Source of the DNA: Azonexus sp.
GTDB lineage: Bacteria > Pseudomonadota > Gammaproteobacteria > Burkholderiales > Rhodocyclaceae
Assembly (NCBI GenBank): GCA_031274715.1
Contig: JAISPT010000034.1
Location: 1-61,511 of the forward strand
Direction of reading: 5' to 3'
DNA length: 61,511 nucleotides
Shown: positions 8,071 to 18,624 of the stretch, piece after piece
Layout of the letters: every line of letters begins with the position of its first letter
Position numbering within the stretch: position 1 is the first letter of the stretch
Translations under genes and position numbers: made by a program
Notes under the pieces: generated by a model
What the model saw: only the letters and a program-made list of their open reading frames with translations
Told to the model about the DNA's origin: nothing
Database searches by the model: none

Positions 8071-8633
8071 CGGATTGGCAGTCTGACGGCTGGCTGGATG
8101 GGGTCGAGCGGCGGCCGTCACCAAATTTCGAGCCGCGCCCGGCCGGTGCGGTAACGCTGGTGGTGGTGCACAACATCAGTCTGCCGCCAGGACAATTCGG
8201 TGGTGAATATGTTGAGGATTTTTTCCTTAACCGCCTCGACGCTGCCGCCCACCCATATTTTTCCGATATCGCCGGGCTGCGGGTGTCGGCGCATTTCTAC
8301 ATATGTCGCGACGGCTGCGTCGTCCAGTTCGTCGGCTGCGACCTGCGTGCTTGGCACGCCGGCCATTCGGTCTGGCGCGGGCGCGACAACTGCAACGATT
8401 TCTCGGTCGGCATTGAGCTTGAAGGCAGCGATGAGCAGCCTTTCGCTGCAGTCCAGTACGCCGCGCTGTTTCGGCTGATCGATGCGCTACGCGTGCGTTA
8501 TCCGATTGCCGCACTGACTGGCCACAGCGATATTGCGCCGGGCCGCAAGAGCGATCCGGGGCCGCATTTCGACTGGGCGGCGGTACGCGCCCGCTACCCC
8601 AACCTAGATTTACCGCCCGAAGTAGCGGCGTAG
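8067..8633 (+). CDS. ampD: 1,6-anhydro-N-acetylmuramyl-L-alanine amidase
   Basis: A 188-residue cytosolic zinc amidase that removes the stem peptide from anhydromuropeptides during murein recycling. The zinc ligands match AmpD: His35 (VVVHNIS), His153 (TGHSDIAPGRK) and Asp163 (SDPGPHFDW). Glu in IELEG near 117 fits the catalytic position. No signal peptide, as expected for the cytoplasmic enzyme. The ATG overlaps the pilR stop. The 3' end overlaps the convergent aminotransferase gene by 24 bp. Confidence 0.93.
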   Translation: MTDWQSDGWLDGVERRPSPNFEPRPAGAVTLVVVHNISLPPGQFGGEYVEDFFLNRLDAAAHPYFSDIAGLRVSAHFYICRDGCVVQFVGCDLRAWHAGHSVWRGRDNCNDFSVGIELEGSDEQPFAAVQYAALFRLIDALRVRYPIAALTGHSDIAPGRKSDPGPHFDWAAVRARYPNLDLPPEVAA

Positions 8634-9809
8634 GCGCTCGACCGCTTCGGCCAGTCGGTCGATGTTGGTGGTGTAGGCGAAGCGGATATGCCGTTCCGGT
8701 TCGTTGCAGCCGAAATCGAGACCGGGCGTAGCGGCAACACCAGCTCGTTCGAGCAGATCGCGGGCCAGGGCGAAACTGTCGGCGGCCAGCGCCGAGCAGT
8801 CGCAATAGAGATAGAACGCGCCTTCCGGTCGGGCGGTGACGCGCAGGCCGAGGTCTTCCAGCGCCGGCGCGAGGAAATCGCGGCGGCGGCGGAATTCGGC
8901 CCGCCGTGCCTCGAGCAGGGCGATGGTTGCCGGCGCAAAGGCCGCCAGTGCCGCATGTTGGGCCGGCGTCGACGGGCAGAGCACCAGGTTCTGCGCCAGC
9001 TTCTCGATGTCGCGGACGTAGGCTTTGGGCATCACCAGCCAGCCCAGGCGCCAGCCGGTCATTTGGAAATATTTGGAAAAACTATTGATGACCCAGATGT
9101 CGTCACTGATGGCGCAGGCTGATATGTCCCCGGCAGAGCCGGGGGCGGTATCCCTTGTGGAAGGGGCATCCGCCTCGTAGGTCAGGCCGTGGTAGATCTC
9201 GTCGACCAGGAAATGACCGCCACGGGTCCGACAGACCTCGGCCAGCCGGGCGATTTCGTCCTGTGGCAACAAGGTGCCGGTTGGGTTGGCCGGGGAGGCG
9301 ACCAACAGGCCGGCGGTACGTTCGTTCCAGGCGGCGGCGACCTGTGCCGCGGTCGGCTGGAAGTTGCTGGCCGGCCCGACTGGCAGCGCCACCGGCCGCC
9401 CTTCGTAAGCGCGCAGGATGTGGCGGTTACACGGATAGCCGGGGTCGGCCAGCAGCCATTCGCTGCCGGGGTCGGCAAGGCAGGCGAAGGCCAAGTTCAG
9501 GGCGCCGGAGGCGCCATTAGTGACGGCGATGCGGCTGGCCGGTACGGCCACGCCGTAGCGCTGGCGATAGAAACCGGCGATGGCTTCGCGCAGTTCAGGC
9601 AAGCCGAGGGCCTGGGTGTATAGCGTTTGGCAGTTGCGAATGGCATCGATGGCGGCCTGGACGATCGGCTCGGGTGTCGGGAAATCCGGCTCGCCGACTT
9701 CCATGTGGATGATGTCGCGCCCGGCGGCTTCCAGTTCGCGGGCGCGGGTCAGCAGTTCGACGACGTGGAAGGGTTGGATTTCGGCCAGGCGGGCAGCGGG
9801 GCGATACAT
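8610..9809 (-). CDS. PLP-dependent aminotransferase, class I/II (aspartate aminotransferase fold)
   Basis: A 399-residue fold-type I enzyme. Visible signatures are GEPDFPTPEPI, the cofactor-binding NGASGALNLAF, SPANPTGT, DEIYHGL, the PLP lysine in SFSKYFQMTGWRLGW and the C-terminal substrate-binding arginine region HIRFAYTTN. A broad-specificity alanine, aspartate or aromatic aminotransferase is likely; the exact substrate is not determinable. The start at 9809 has GGAG six bases upstream. Transcribed away from ampD's 3' end and separated from pckG by a terminator. Confidence 0.85.
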   Translation of the reverse strand: MYRPAARLAEIQPFHVVELLTRARELEAAGRDIIHMEVGEPDFPTPEPIVQAAIDAIRNCQTLYTQALGLPELREAIAGFYRQRYGVAVPASRIAVTNGASGALNLAFACLADPGSEWLLADPGYPCNRHILRAYEGRPVALPVGPASNFQPTAAQVAAAWNERTAGLLVASPANPTGTLLPQDEIARLAEVCRTRGGHFLVDEIYHGLTYEADAPSTRDTAPGSAGDISACAISDDIWVINSFSKYFQMTGWRLGWLVMPKAYVRDIEKLAQNLVLCPSTPAQHAALAAFAPATIALLEARRAEFRRRRDFLAPALEDLGLRVTARPEGAFYLYCDCSALAADSFALARDLLERAGVAATPGLDFGCNEPERHIRFAYTTNIDRLAEAVERLRRYFGR

Positions 9810-9824
9810 GGGCTTCTCCAAATG

Positions 9825-9850
9825 AAAACGGCCACCCGTAGGTGGCCGTT
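9825..9850 (-). terminator. Terminator of pckG
   Basis: AACGGCCACC (9827-9836) pairs with GGTGGCCGTT (9841-9850) around CGTA. Read on the minus strand the stem is followed by TTTTCATTT, 20 bases after the pckG stop. Confidence 0.85.
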
Positions 9851-9870
9851 CGATCATAGCGCCGATTCGA

Positions 9871-11715
<1,845 letters not shown>

Positions 11716-12073
11716 GGCGATGTCTCTCTCTAAGTTACTGAAATAGCCAGGTTTCACGCCAGTCGCCGGGAGCTGCCACCAAGACTGAAAGCAGCGCGGG
11801 GCCGTCGGCTGGGAAGCGCATAATTATGCAACAAACCAGGGCAAACATCCACTTGACCACGGGTCCAGCCAGCCCTGCCATTTATGATAGGGTCAGCAAG
11901 ACAAGCCTTATTGGCGCCGAAGGCATACCAAGTTTGTGGCGAGGAAACTCCAGGCTCCAGCCTGGGGCGATTCATGTTTACGGCCAAGTGATTTCCGCGG
12001 CTGAGTACCCATTGCATGATACCATTTGCCGCAATACGAAATCGTTTTTCATCATATAAAACGGAGGCAAGAC
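11716..12073. promoter_or_regulatory. Divergent control region between pckG and maeB
   Basis: 358 bp without a supported gene. It must hold the promoters of both flanking genes, but no high-quality -35/-10 pair could be assigned; a CATAAT on the minus strand near 11822 and TATAAA near 12055 on the plus strand are possible -10 boxes. It also carries the hairpin repeat at 11937-11969. Confidence 0.5.
11937..11969 (+). repeat. Intergenic hairpin repeat, copy A
   Basis: The sequence begins TGGCGAGGAA and continues into a stem CCAGGCT/AGCCTGG with a two-base loop, ending GGGGCG. A second copy at 53081-53113 shares the TGGCGAGGAA prefix and GGGGCG end and keeps the stem through a paired change (AGG/CCT here, AAG/CTT there). 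This copy is not followed by a T-tract. Confidence 0.6.
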
Positions 12074-14353
12074 GTGGATTCCAGGCAACTGCGCGACGCC
12101 GCGCTGCATTACCATCGCCAGCCCAAACCGGGCAAGATCGCGGTTACTCCGATCAAGCAACTGACCAACCAGTACGACCTGTCGATGGCCTATTCGCCCG
12201 GCGTCGCCTTTGCCTGCGAGGAGATCGTCGCCGAGCCGGGTAGCGCCAGCAGCCTGACCTCGCGCGCCAATCTGGTTGGCGTCATCACCAACGGTACCGC
12301 TGTGCTCGGCCTCGGGGCGATCGGGCCGCTTGCCGCCAAACCGGTGATGGAAGGCAAGGGGGTGTTGTTCAAGAAATTCGCCAACATCGATGTCTTTGAC
12401 CTGGAAATCGACGAGCGCGACCCGGACAAGTTGATCGATACCATCGCTTCGCTGGAACCGACCTTCGGCGGTATCAACCTGGAAGACATCAAGGCGCCGG
12501 AATGCTTCTACATCGAGAAGAAATTGCGCGAGCGGATGAAGATTCCTGTCTTTCACGACGACCAGCATGGCACGGCGATCGTCGTCGGCGCCGCCATCAT
12601 CAACGCCCTGCACTTGACCGGCAAGGACATCGGCTCGGTCAAGATCGTCGCTTCCGGTGCCGGCGCCGCGGCGCTGGCCTGCCTCGACCTGTTGGTGATG
12701 CTCGGGGCGCCGGTTGCCAATATCTGGGTCACCGACATCAAGGGCGTGGTCTATGAAGGTCGCGTCGAGGAAATGGACGAGATCAAGGCGCGCTACGCCA
12801 AGAATACCGAGGCCCGTACGCTCGGTGAAGTGATCGGCGGTGCCGACGTGTTCCTCGGCTTGTCGGCCGGCGGCGTGTTGAAGCCGGAGATGGTAGCGAA
12901 AATGGCCGCGCAGCCGGTGATCATGGCCCTGGCCAATCCGACGCCGGAAATCCTGCCCGAGCAGGTCAAGGCGGTACGCGATGACGCTATCATTTGCACC
13001 GGCCGTTCGGATTACCCGAACCAGGTCAACAACGTGCTGTGCTTCCCCTTCATTTTCCGCGGCGCGCTCGACGTCGGGGCGACGACGATTACCGAGGAAA
13101 TGAAAATGGCGGCGGTCAGGGCCATCGCCGAGCTGGCCCGCGCCGAACAGTCGGAGGTCGTCGCCACGGCCTACGGCGAGAAAGTGTCCGGCTTCGGTCC
13201 GGAATACCTGATCCCCAAACCCTTCGATCCGCGCCTGATCGTCAAGATCGCTCCGGCGGTGGCCAAGGCCGGCATGGATTCCGGTGTCGCTACGCGGCCG
13301 ATCAAGGACTGGGCGGGCTACCTGCAAGGGCTCAACGAATTCGTCTACCACTCCGGCCTGATCATGCGGCCGGTGTTTGCCCAAGCCAAGCTGGCGCCCA
13401 AGCGCATCGTCTTCGCCGAGGGCGAGGACGAGCGGGTGTTACATGCCGTCCAGGTGGCTCGTGACGAAGGCATCGTCCAGCCGGTGCTGATCGGTCGGCC
13501 AGCCGAAATTCGCCAGCGCATCGAGGCGGCGGGCCTGCGCCTGCGCGAAGGCGACGACTACGAAGTGGTCTACGGCGACCAGTGCAGTTTCTTCAGCCAG
13601 CACTTCGACGAATTCTGGCAGGCTTATCACGGCCTGATGGAGCGCAAAGGCGTTTCGCCCGATTACGCCCGCCGCGAAGTGCGTCGGCGGGCTACGCTGT
13701 ACGGCGCGCTGATGGTCCGCCTGGGCTATGCCGACGGCCTGATCTGCGGCACCTTCGGCCGTCACGAGACGCATCGTGAATATGTGCAGAACGTGCTTGG
13801 CACGCGGCAAGGCCTCGACCACTACTATGCGATGAACCTGCTGATGCTGCCAGGACGCACGGTCTTTATCGGCGATACCTATGTGAACTACGATCCGAGC
13901 GCCAGCCAACTGGCCGATATGGCCCTGCTCGCCGCTGAGGAAATCCGCAATTTCGGCATGGTGCCGAAAGTCGCACTGCTCTCCCATTCCACCTTCGGCA
14001 CCCAGAACACGCCGACGGCGCTGAAGATGCGCGAAGTGCTCGACCTGCTGCGGCAGCGCGCGCCGGAACTGGAAGTGGAAGGGGAAATGCACGGCGACGC
14101 CGCCCTCGACGAGCAGATCCGCCTCGGCGCCTTCCCCAACTCCCGCCTCAAGGGGCAGGCCAACCTGCTGGTGATGCCGACGCTGGACGCCGCCAACATC
14201 TCGTTCAACCTGCTCAAGGTAGCGGCCGGCGACAACCTGACCATCGGGCCGATCCTGCTCGGCGCGACCAAGCCGGTCAATATTCTGACGCCGACGGCGA
14301 CGGTTCGCCGCATCGTCAACATGACGGCGCTGACGGTTGTCGAAGCAGCTTGA
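12074..14353 (+). CDS. maeB: NADP-dependent malic enzyme with C-terminal phosphotransacetylase-like domain (MaeB type)
   Basis: A 759-residue multidomain enzyme that decarboxylates malate to pyruvate. Residues 1-430 are the malic enzyme part: the catalytic tyrosine in QYDLSMAYSPG, NGTAVLGLGAIGPLA, the metal-binding VFHDDQHGTA and the nucleotide loop VASGAGAAAL. Residues 430-759 resemble phosphotransacetylase (RIVFAEGEDERVLHAV onward) and are regulatory rather than catalytic in MaeB. The GTG start at 12074 has GGAGG six bases upstream; the in-frame TTG at 12026 lacks one. Paired divergently with pckG. Confidence 0.94.
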   Translation: MDSRQLRDAALHYHRQPKPGKIAVTPIKQLTNQYDLSMAYSPGVAFACEEIVAEPGSASSLTSRANLVGVITNGTAVLGLGAIGPLAAKPVMEGKGVLFKKFANIDVFDLEIDERDPDKLIDTIASLEPTFGGINLEDIKAPECFYIEKKLRERMKIPVFHDDQHGTAIVVGAAIINALHLTGKDIGSVKIVASGAGAAALACLDLLVMLGAPVANIWVTDIKGVVYEGRVEEMDEIKARYAKNTEARTLGEVIGGADVFLGLSAGGVLKPEMVAKMAAQPVIMALANPTPEILPEQVKAVRDDAIICTGRSDYPNQVNNVLCFPFIFRGALDVGATTITEEMKMAAVRAIAELARAEQSEVVATAYGEKVSGFGPEYLIPKPFDPRLIVKIAPAVAKAGMDSGVATRPIKDWAGYLQGLNEFVYHSGLIMRPVFAQAKLAPKRIVFAEGEDERVLHAVQVARDEGIVQPVLIGRPAEIRQRIEAAGLRLREGDDYEVVYGDQCSFFSQHFDEFWQAYHGLMERKGVSPDYARREVRRRATLYGALMVRLGYADGLICGTFGRHETHREYVQNVLGTRQGLDHYYAMNLLMLPGRTVFIGDTYVNYDPSASQLADMALLAAEEIRNFGMVPKVALLSHSTFGTQNTPTALKMREVLDLLRQRAPELEVEGEMHGDAALDEQIRLGAFPNSRLKGQANLLVMPTLDAANISFNLLKVAAGDNLTIGPILLGATKPVNILTPTATVRRIVNMTALTVVEAA

Positions 14354-14392
14354 ATACTGGCTTTAAGTCCTTGCCCTATCTATTTATTTTCA

Positions 14393-14420
14393 TTGAAAAA
14401 ATCGGGTCGCCTGCTAAACT
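14393..14420 (+). promoter_or_regulatory. Sigma-70-type promoter of pbpG
   Basis: TTGAAA (14393-14398) and TAAACT (14415-14420) are separated by 16 bp and lie 37 bases before the pbpG start codon. Confidence 0.55.
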
Positions 14421-14456
14421 GCGATACATTCGCATGCGGTTGGCAGGAGATTATCG

Positions 14457-15437
14457 ATGAAGGGAATTTTGGGGGGGCTGATCGCCGCCATGCTGGGACT
14501 GTCGGCGCCGCTGCACGCTGCAACCAAGGCCGAGCCGCCGGTGGTCAAGAAGGCTGCGCCCAAGGCCGGTAGCAAAACGGCCGTCAAGCCCAAACCCAAG
14601 GCTAGAGCCAATACAAGTAAAGCTGCCGCCGGCAAGGCGGTGCGGCACGCGACCATGGTCGACAGCGATCCCGCTCACCTGGCCCTGCATTCCTCCTCGG
14701 TCCTGGTGCTCGACCAGACGACCGGGCAGGCAATCGTCGAGAAGCAGTCGGGCAGCGTGCAGCCAATTGCCTCGATCACCAAGTTGATGACCGCCATGGT
14801 CGTGCTCGACGCTGGCCTCGATCTGTACGAAGTGATCAGCATCGGCGAGGAGGATGTCGATTCGCTGAAAGGCTCGACTTCCCGCCTGCCGGTCGGCACC
14901 ACGATGACGCGCGAGACGGCTATGTTGCTGGCCCTGATGTCGTCCGAAAACCGTGCCGCCAATGCGCTCGGGCGCCATTACCCCGGCGGCCTGTCGGCCT
15001 TTGTCCGGGCGATGAACAGCAAGGCTGCTGCGCTCGGCATGTACAGCAGCCGTTTCGAGGAACCGACCGGCCTGTCCAGTAATAATGTGTCGACCGCCCA
15101 CGATCTGGCGCGGATGGTGGCCGCCGCCGCCCATTACCCGGAAATCCGCCACTTCTCGACGACCGCCGAGGCGCGGGTTGAGTTGCGAGGGCATATCCGC
15201 GATTTCGTCAATACCAACACCCTGGTGCGCAGCGACAACTGGGAGATCGGCCTGTCCAAGACCGGCTATATTTCCGAGGCTGGCCGCTGTTTGGTCATGC
15301 AGGCCCATGTTGCCGGCAAGCCGGTGGTGATCGTGTTGCTCGACTCGAACGGCAAGATGTCCCGGGTCGGTGACGCTAACCGGATCAAGCGCTGGATGGA
15401 AAGTGCCAGCCTTGCCAACGCCAGGCGTTCGGCCTGA
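14457..15437 (+). CDS. pbpG: D-alanyl-D-alanine endopeptidase, penicillin-binding protein 7
   Basis: A 326-residue periplasmic serine peptidase of the S11 family that trims peptidoglycan cross-links. A signal peptide (residues 1-21, cleavage after LHA) is followed by a lysine/alanine/proline-rich linker (22-62). The active-site triad is complete: SITK at 106-109, SEN at 163-165 and KTG at 268-270. Absence of a C-terminal amphipathic anchor separates it from PBP5/6. The ATG is preceded by AGGAGA, and a promoter is visible upstream. Confidence 0.92.
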   Translation: MKGILGGLIAAMLGLSAPLHAATKAEPPVVKKAAPKAGSKTAVKPKPKARANTSKAAAGKAVRHATMVDSDPAHLALHSSSVLVLDQTTGQAIVEKQSGSVQPIASITKLMTAMVVLDAGLDLYEVISIGEEDVDSLKGSTSRLPVGTTMTRETAMLLALMSSENRAANALGRHYPGGLSAFVRAMNSKAAALGMYSSRFEEPTGLSSNNVSTAHDLARMVAAAAHYPEIRHFSTTAEARVELRGHIRDFVNTNTLVRSDNWEIGLSKTGYISEAGRCLVMQAHVAGKPVVIVLLDSNGKMSRVGDANRIKRWMESASLANARRSA

Positions 15438-15465
15438 TGGCGGGATAAGTACTTCGGATTGTCGG

Positions 15466-15482
15466 GGCCGCTGCGAGCGGCC
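15466..15482. terminator. Hairpin between convergent pbpG and IclR genes
   Basis: GGCCGCT pairs with AGCGGCC around GCG. It lies between the two convergent stops but has no T-tract on either side, so a terminator role is tentative. Confidence 0.35.
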
Positions 15483-15486
15483 TCGA

Positions 15487-16272
15487 TCATTTCTTGCCGC
15501 TATAGCCGATGGCGTGTGAGACGGCGTCGGCGGTCCGGCGCAGTTCGCCGACCCAGCTCGGGTCGTGGCGCTCGGCCGGGGCGGATACCGACAGGGCGGC
15601 AACGACGTTGCCCTCGTCGTCGTGGATCGGGGCGGCGACGCATTTGAGTCCGATCTCGGCTTCCTCGTCGTCGAAGGCGATGCCGTGCCGGCGCACCTTG
15701 TCCAACTCTTTCTCCAGCGCCGTCGGCGTGGTCAGCGAATGCGGCGTTTTGCCCGGCAGGCCAGTGCGCTTGGCGTAGTCGCGCACTTTTTGCGGATTGT
15801 CGGCGGCGAGGAACAGCTTGCCGAGCGAGGTCAGGTGCAGCGGCGCGCGGCCACCGACCAGATACACGACACGGACCAGCGCGCGCCCCGAGGAGGTGCG
15901 TTCGAGATAGACGATTTCGTCGTCGTGGCGGACGCCGAGATTGATCGCTTCGCCGATCTGCTCGTGCAACACCTGCATGAAAGGCAGGGCGATTTCGCGC
16001 AGATTGATGCGCGATTTGACGATGTTGCCCAGTTCGAGCAGGCGGATACCGAGGCGGTAGGTGCCGGCATCCTGGCGCTCGACGAAGCGGGCCTGGGTCA
16101 TGGCGGCGAGGATGCGGTGAGCGGTGGACGGATGAAGGTCGGTGGTGGCCGCCAGATGTTTCAGGCTGGCGGTGTCCGGCGATGCGGCGAGGGCGTCGAG
16201 CAGCGACATCATGCGCTCGATGACCTGGATGGAACCGGGTGCCCTGGCGGGAAGACGGGCTTCGTCGGACAA
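15487..16272 (-). CDS. IclR-family transcriptional regulator
   Basis: A 261-residue regulator. The N-terminal winged helix-turn-helix (IQVIERMMSLLDALA through LHPSTAHRILAAMTQ) is followed by the IclR ligand-binding domain with the typical SSGRALVRVV, LTSLGKLFLA and GIAFDDEEAEIGLKCVAAPI segments. The TTG start at 16272 is preferred because AAAGGAATCCAG gives a well-placed ribosome-binding site and the upstream ATG at 16344 adds a non-conserved extension. It is divergent from the truncated-ALDH/hydroxyacid dehydrogenase pair, its likely target. The effector is unknown. Confidence 0.88.
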   Translation of the reverse strand: MSDEARLPARAPGSIQVIERMMSLLDALAASPDTASLKHLAATTDLHPSTAHRILAAMTQARFVERQDAGTYRLGIRLLELGNIVKSRINLREIALPFMQVLHEQIGEAINLGVRHDDEIVYLERTSSGRALVRVVYLVGGRAPLHLTSLGKLFLAADNPQKVRDYAKRTGLPGKTPHSLTTPTALEKELDKVRRHGIAFDDEEAEIGLKCVAAPIHDDEGNVVAALSVSAPAERHDPSWVGELRRTADAVSHAIGYSGKK

Positions 16273-16502
16273 CTGGATTCCTTTATTGTTGTGGTTTGAG
16301 TAGCATTGACTACTTTGCCTTCTTGTGCGGCGCAATATTAGCATGCGTGCAGCCCTCTACGTATCCTGTCTCGTCGCCCCGATGCGCTCCGCCGTGGGTT
16401 TTGCCACGCTGCGTCTCCGGTTGGATCGAGGGGGGTAACCCGTGCCGGTTGCCCGGAGTGGACCTTTCACGAACTTTACGCAGCAAGAAAGAGAGCTTGA
16501 TT

Positions 16503-17201
16503 ATGAAATTCGCCGCCGACGGCCCGCTGGCCATGCCTCTGTGGATCAACGGCCACGCCTACCTGTCCGTTGGCGAGTCGTTCTATGACGTGGCGCATCC
16601 GCAGAGCGGCGAGGTTGTGCGCCGGGTACCGCTGTGCGGCGCTAGCGAGGCGGCCGAGGCGGTGGCCGCCGCCCGCGCCGCCCAGCCCGGATGGGCAGAG
16701 ATGGGGCTGAATGCCCGTTATGTCCGCTTGGCCGCGTTGGCCGACGGATTGGAGCGTTACGCCGAGCACTTCGCCAAACTGCTGTTGCAGGAAAGCGTCT
16801 TCGACGAGGCGGCGGCCGCCGCCGAAGTCAGCGCCGCAGTGGCCGCGTTGCGTGCCACCGAAGTCGGTGAAACCGGCGTCATTGCCGTCGTCGTCGATGC
16901 GCAGCGGCCGCTGTCGGCCGTCGCCGCCGCTCTAACCCCAGCGCTGCTGGCCGGCGCAGCGGCAGTGGTCAAGCCAAGCCCGCGGGCGCCGGCGGCGGTG
17001 TTCGCATTATGCGAACTGTCCACCCGTATCGGCTGGCCGGCCGGCGTGCTCAACCTAGTGCAAGGCGATATTGCTGCCATTGCCGGTTTGTGCGCGGCCG
17101 GCATCGACCGCCTGGTCTATCGCGGCGACGCCGCGCTCGGCGAGCAGGTCGACGCCATCGCCGCTGCCGCTGGCACCGTTTGCGTGCAGCAGACTGCGTG
17201 A
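16503..17201 (+). CDS. Truncated aldehyde-dehydrogenase-like protein (no catalytic domain)
   Basis: 232 residues that follow the first half of the ALDH fold: PLWINGHAYLSV, the AVAAARAAQPGWAEMG helix, ALTPALLAGAAAVVKPS (cofactor-binding lysine) and GWPAGVLNLVQGD. The match fades at VYRGDAALGEQV and the frame stops soon after. The catalytic glutamate (ELGGK) and cysteine (GQxC) segments are absent, so dehydrogenase activity is not expected. The downstream sequence codes for a different enzyme in another frame, so a simple frameshift does not explain it. It overlaps the next gene by four bases (GTGA), suggesting coordinated translation. Confidence 0.75.
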   Translation: MKFAADGPLAMPLWINGHAYLSVGESFYDVAHPQSGEVVRRVPLCGASEAAEAVAAARAAQPGWAEMGLNARYVRLAALADGLERYAEHFAKLLLQESVFDEAAAAAEVSAAVAALRATEVGETGVIAVVVDAQRPLSAVAAALTPALLAGAAAVVKPSPRAPAAVFALCELSTRIGWPAGVLNLVQGDIAAIAGLCAAGIDRLVYRGDAALGEQVDAIAAAAGTVCVQQTA

Positions 17202-18157
17202 TACCGCGCATCGTCTATCTCGAACGCGACTCGATCATCGCCGAGGTCCGCCGGCCGGACTTCCCGCACGAGTGGATCGAATACCCGGCGACTCGGCCGG
17301 AGCAGGTGGTCGAGCGCTTGGCCGGGGCCAGCATCGCCATCACCAACAAGATGCCGCTGCCGGCCGCCGCCATCGCCGCGCTGCCGGAGCTGAAGATGGT
17401 GGCGATCACCGCCACCGGCACCAATATCGTCGATCTCGATGCTTGCCGGGCGCGCGGCATCGTCGTCAGCAATATCCGCGGCTATGCCGAGCGTACCGTG
17501 CCTGAGCACGTCATCGCGCTGCTGCTGGCCCTGTCGCGCAACCTGATGGCCTGGCGCCAGACGCTGCAGGCCGGGCGCTGGCAGCAATCCGACCAGTTCT
17601 GCCTGTTCGATCACCCGATCCGCGACCTGCACGGCGCCACCCTCGGCCTGATCGGCTCGGGCAGTGTGGGCGGCGGCGTCGCCCGCTTGGCCGAGGCCTT
17701 CGGCATGCGCGTGTTGCGCGCCGAGCGCAAAGGTGCAGCGACGGTGCGTCCCGGCTATACCGCCTTTGCCGAGGTGCTGGCGGCGGCCGATGCGATCAGC
17801 CTGCATTGTCCATTGGCTGACGATACGCGTGGCCTGATCGGCGAGGCCGAGCTGCGGGCGATGAAGCCGTCGGCACTGCTGATCAACACGGCGCGCGGCG
17901 GCATCGTCGACGAGGTGGTGTTGATCCGGGCGCTGCGTGACGGCTGGATCGCCGGCGCCGGTTTCGATGTGATTACCGCCGAGCCGCCGCCGGTCGGGCA
18001 CCCGATGGTCGATCCGCAATTGCTGGCGTTGCCCAATTTCCTGCTGACGCCGCATGTCGCCTGGGCCAGCCGGCCGGCGATGCAGACTCTGGCCGACCAG
18101 TTGACCGCCAATATCGAGGCTTTTGTCGCCGGTCGGCCGCAGAACCGGGTTACGTGA
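17198..18157 (+). CDS. D-2-hydroxyacid dehydrogenase, hydroxypyruvate reductase/glycerate dehydrogenase type
   Basis: A 319-residue NAD(P)-dependent enzyme. The Rossmann loop GLIGSGSVGGGVARLAEAFG is complete, and the catalytic trio is present: Arg in NTARGGIVDE, Glu in DVITAEPP and His in LTPHVAW. The substrate loop ATGTNIVDLDACRARGI fits the glycerate dehydrogenase (HprA) branch. The GTG start overlaps the stop of the truncated ALDH gene. Control by the divergent IclR-type protein is inferred from position. Confidence 0.87.
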   Translation: MIPRIVYLERDSIIAEVRRPDFPHEWIEYPATRPEQVVERLAGASIAITNKMPLPAAAIAALPELKMVAITATGTNIVDLDACRARGIVVSNIRGYAERTVPEHVIALLLALSRNLMAWRQTLQAGRWQQSDQFCLFDHPIRDLHGATLGLIGSGSVGGGVARLAEAFGMRVLRAERKGAATVRPGYTAFAEVLAAADAISLHCPLADDTRGLIGEAELRAMKPSALLINTARGGIVDEVVLIRALRDGWIAGAGFDVITAEPPPVGHPMVDPQLLALPNFLLTPHVAWASRPAMQTLADQLTANIEAFVAGRPQNRVT

Positions 18158-18275
18158 TGAACTTGCGCAGTGCATTGCGGGGTGCCGGTGCGTCGTATTC
18201 TGGTGCGTTGAGGGCGCGTGCGGGAAGCCGCTACCATGCCGTCCTCAGGCATTTACGCTCGACAAGGGAAGCTCC

Positions 18276-18491
18276 ATGACCATCCATTTTGCCGTTCGCG
18301 GCGATTACATTCCGCTCGATCAGTTGCTCAAAGCCACTGGCCTGTGCGCTTCCGGCGGTGCCGCGCATGCCGCTGTCGCCGAAGGCAGGGTCAAGGTCGA
18401 CGGCGATGTCGAGACGCGCAAGCGGGCCAAGCTGCGCGCCGGCCAGCGCGTTGAGATCGACGGCGACAGTGTCGAGCTATCGGCCGAGTAA
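18276..18491 (+). CDS. Small S4-domain RNA-binding protein (YbcJ family)
   Basis: A 71-residue protein made almost entirely of an S4-like fold: IPLDQLLKATGLCASGGAAH, EGRVKVDGDVETRKRAKLRAGQRVEI. The family binds structured RNA, possibly ribosomal. AAGGGAAG lies five bases before the ATG. Monocistronic, converging with the minus-strand ccoG terminator. Confidence 0.87.
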   Translation: MTIHFAVRGDYIPLDQLLKATGLCASGGAAHAAVAEGRVKVDGDVETRKRAKLRAGQRVEIDGDSVELSAE

Positions 18492-18567
18492 GGGGGCGGT
18501 ACCGTTCGCCAGGCGATCAGAGCGCAGTTTGGCGGCGCCGAGACGCTTGCCCACATTGGCGACGGGC

Positions 18568-18597
18568 AAAAAAAGGGCGGGAGAAAAACTCCCGCCC
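18568..18597 (-). terminator. Terminator of the stand-alone ccoG
   Basis: GGGCGGGAG pairs with CTCCCGCCC around five A; on the minus strand it ends in a seven-T run, 28 bases after the ccoG stop. Confidence 0.9.
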
Positions 18598-18624
18598 AAG
18601 CGGGCTGGCCCGCTACGGGTTGCT

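Noticed and set aside
16503..17201. Truncated ALDH as a frameshifted pseudogene
   Set aside because: The sequence after the stop codes for a hydroxyacid dehydrogenase in another frame and shows no remnant of the ALDH catalytic half.
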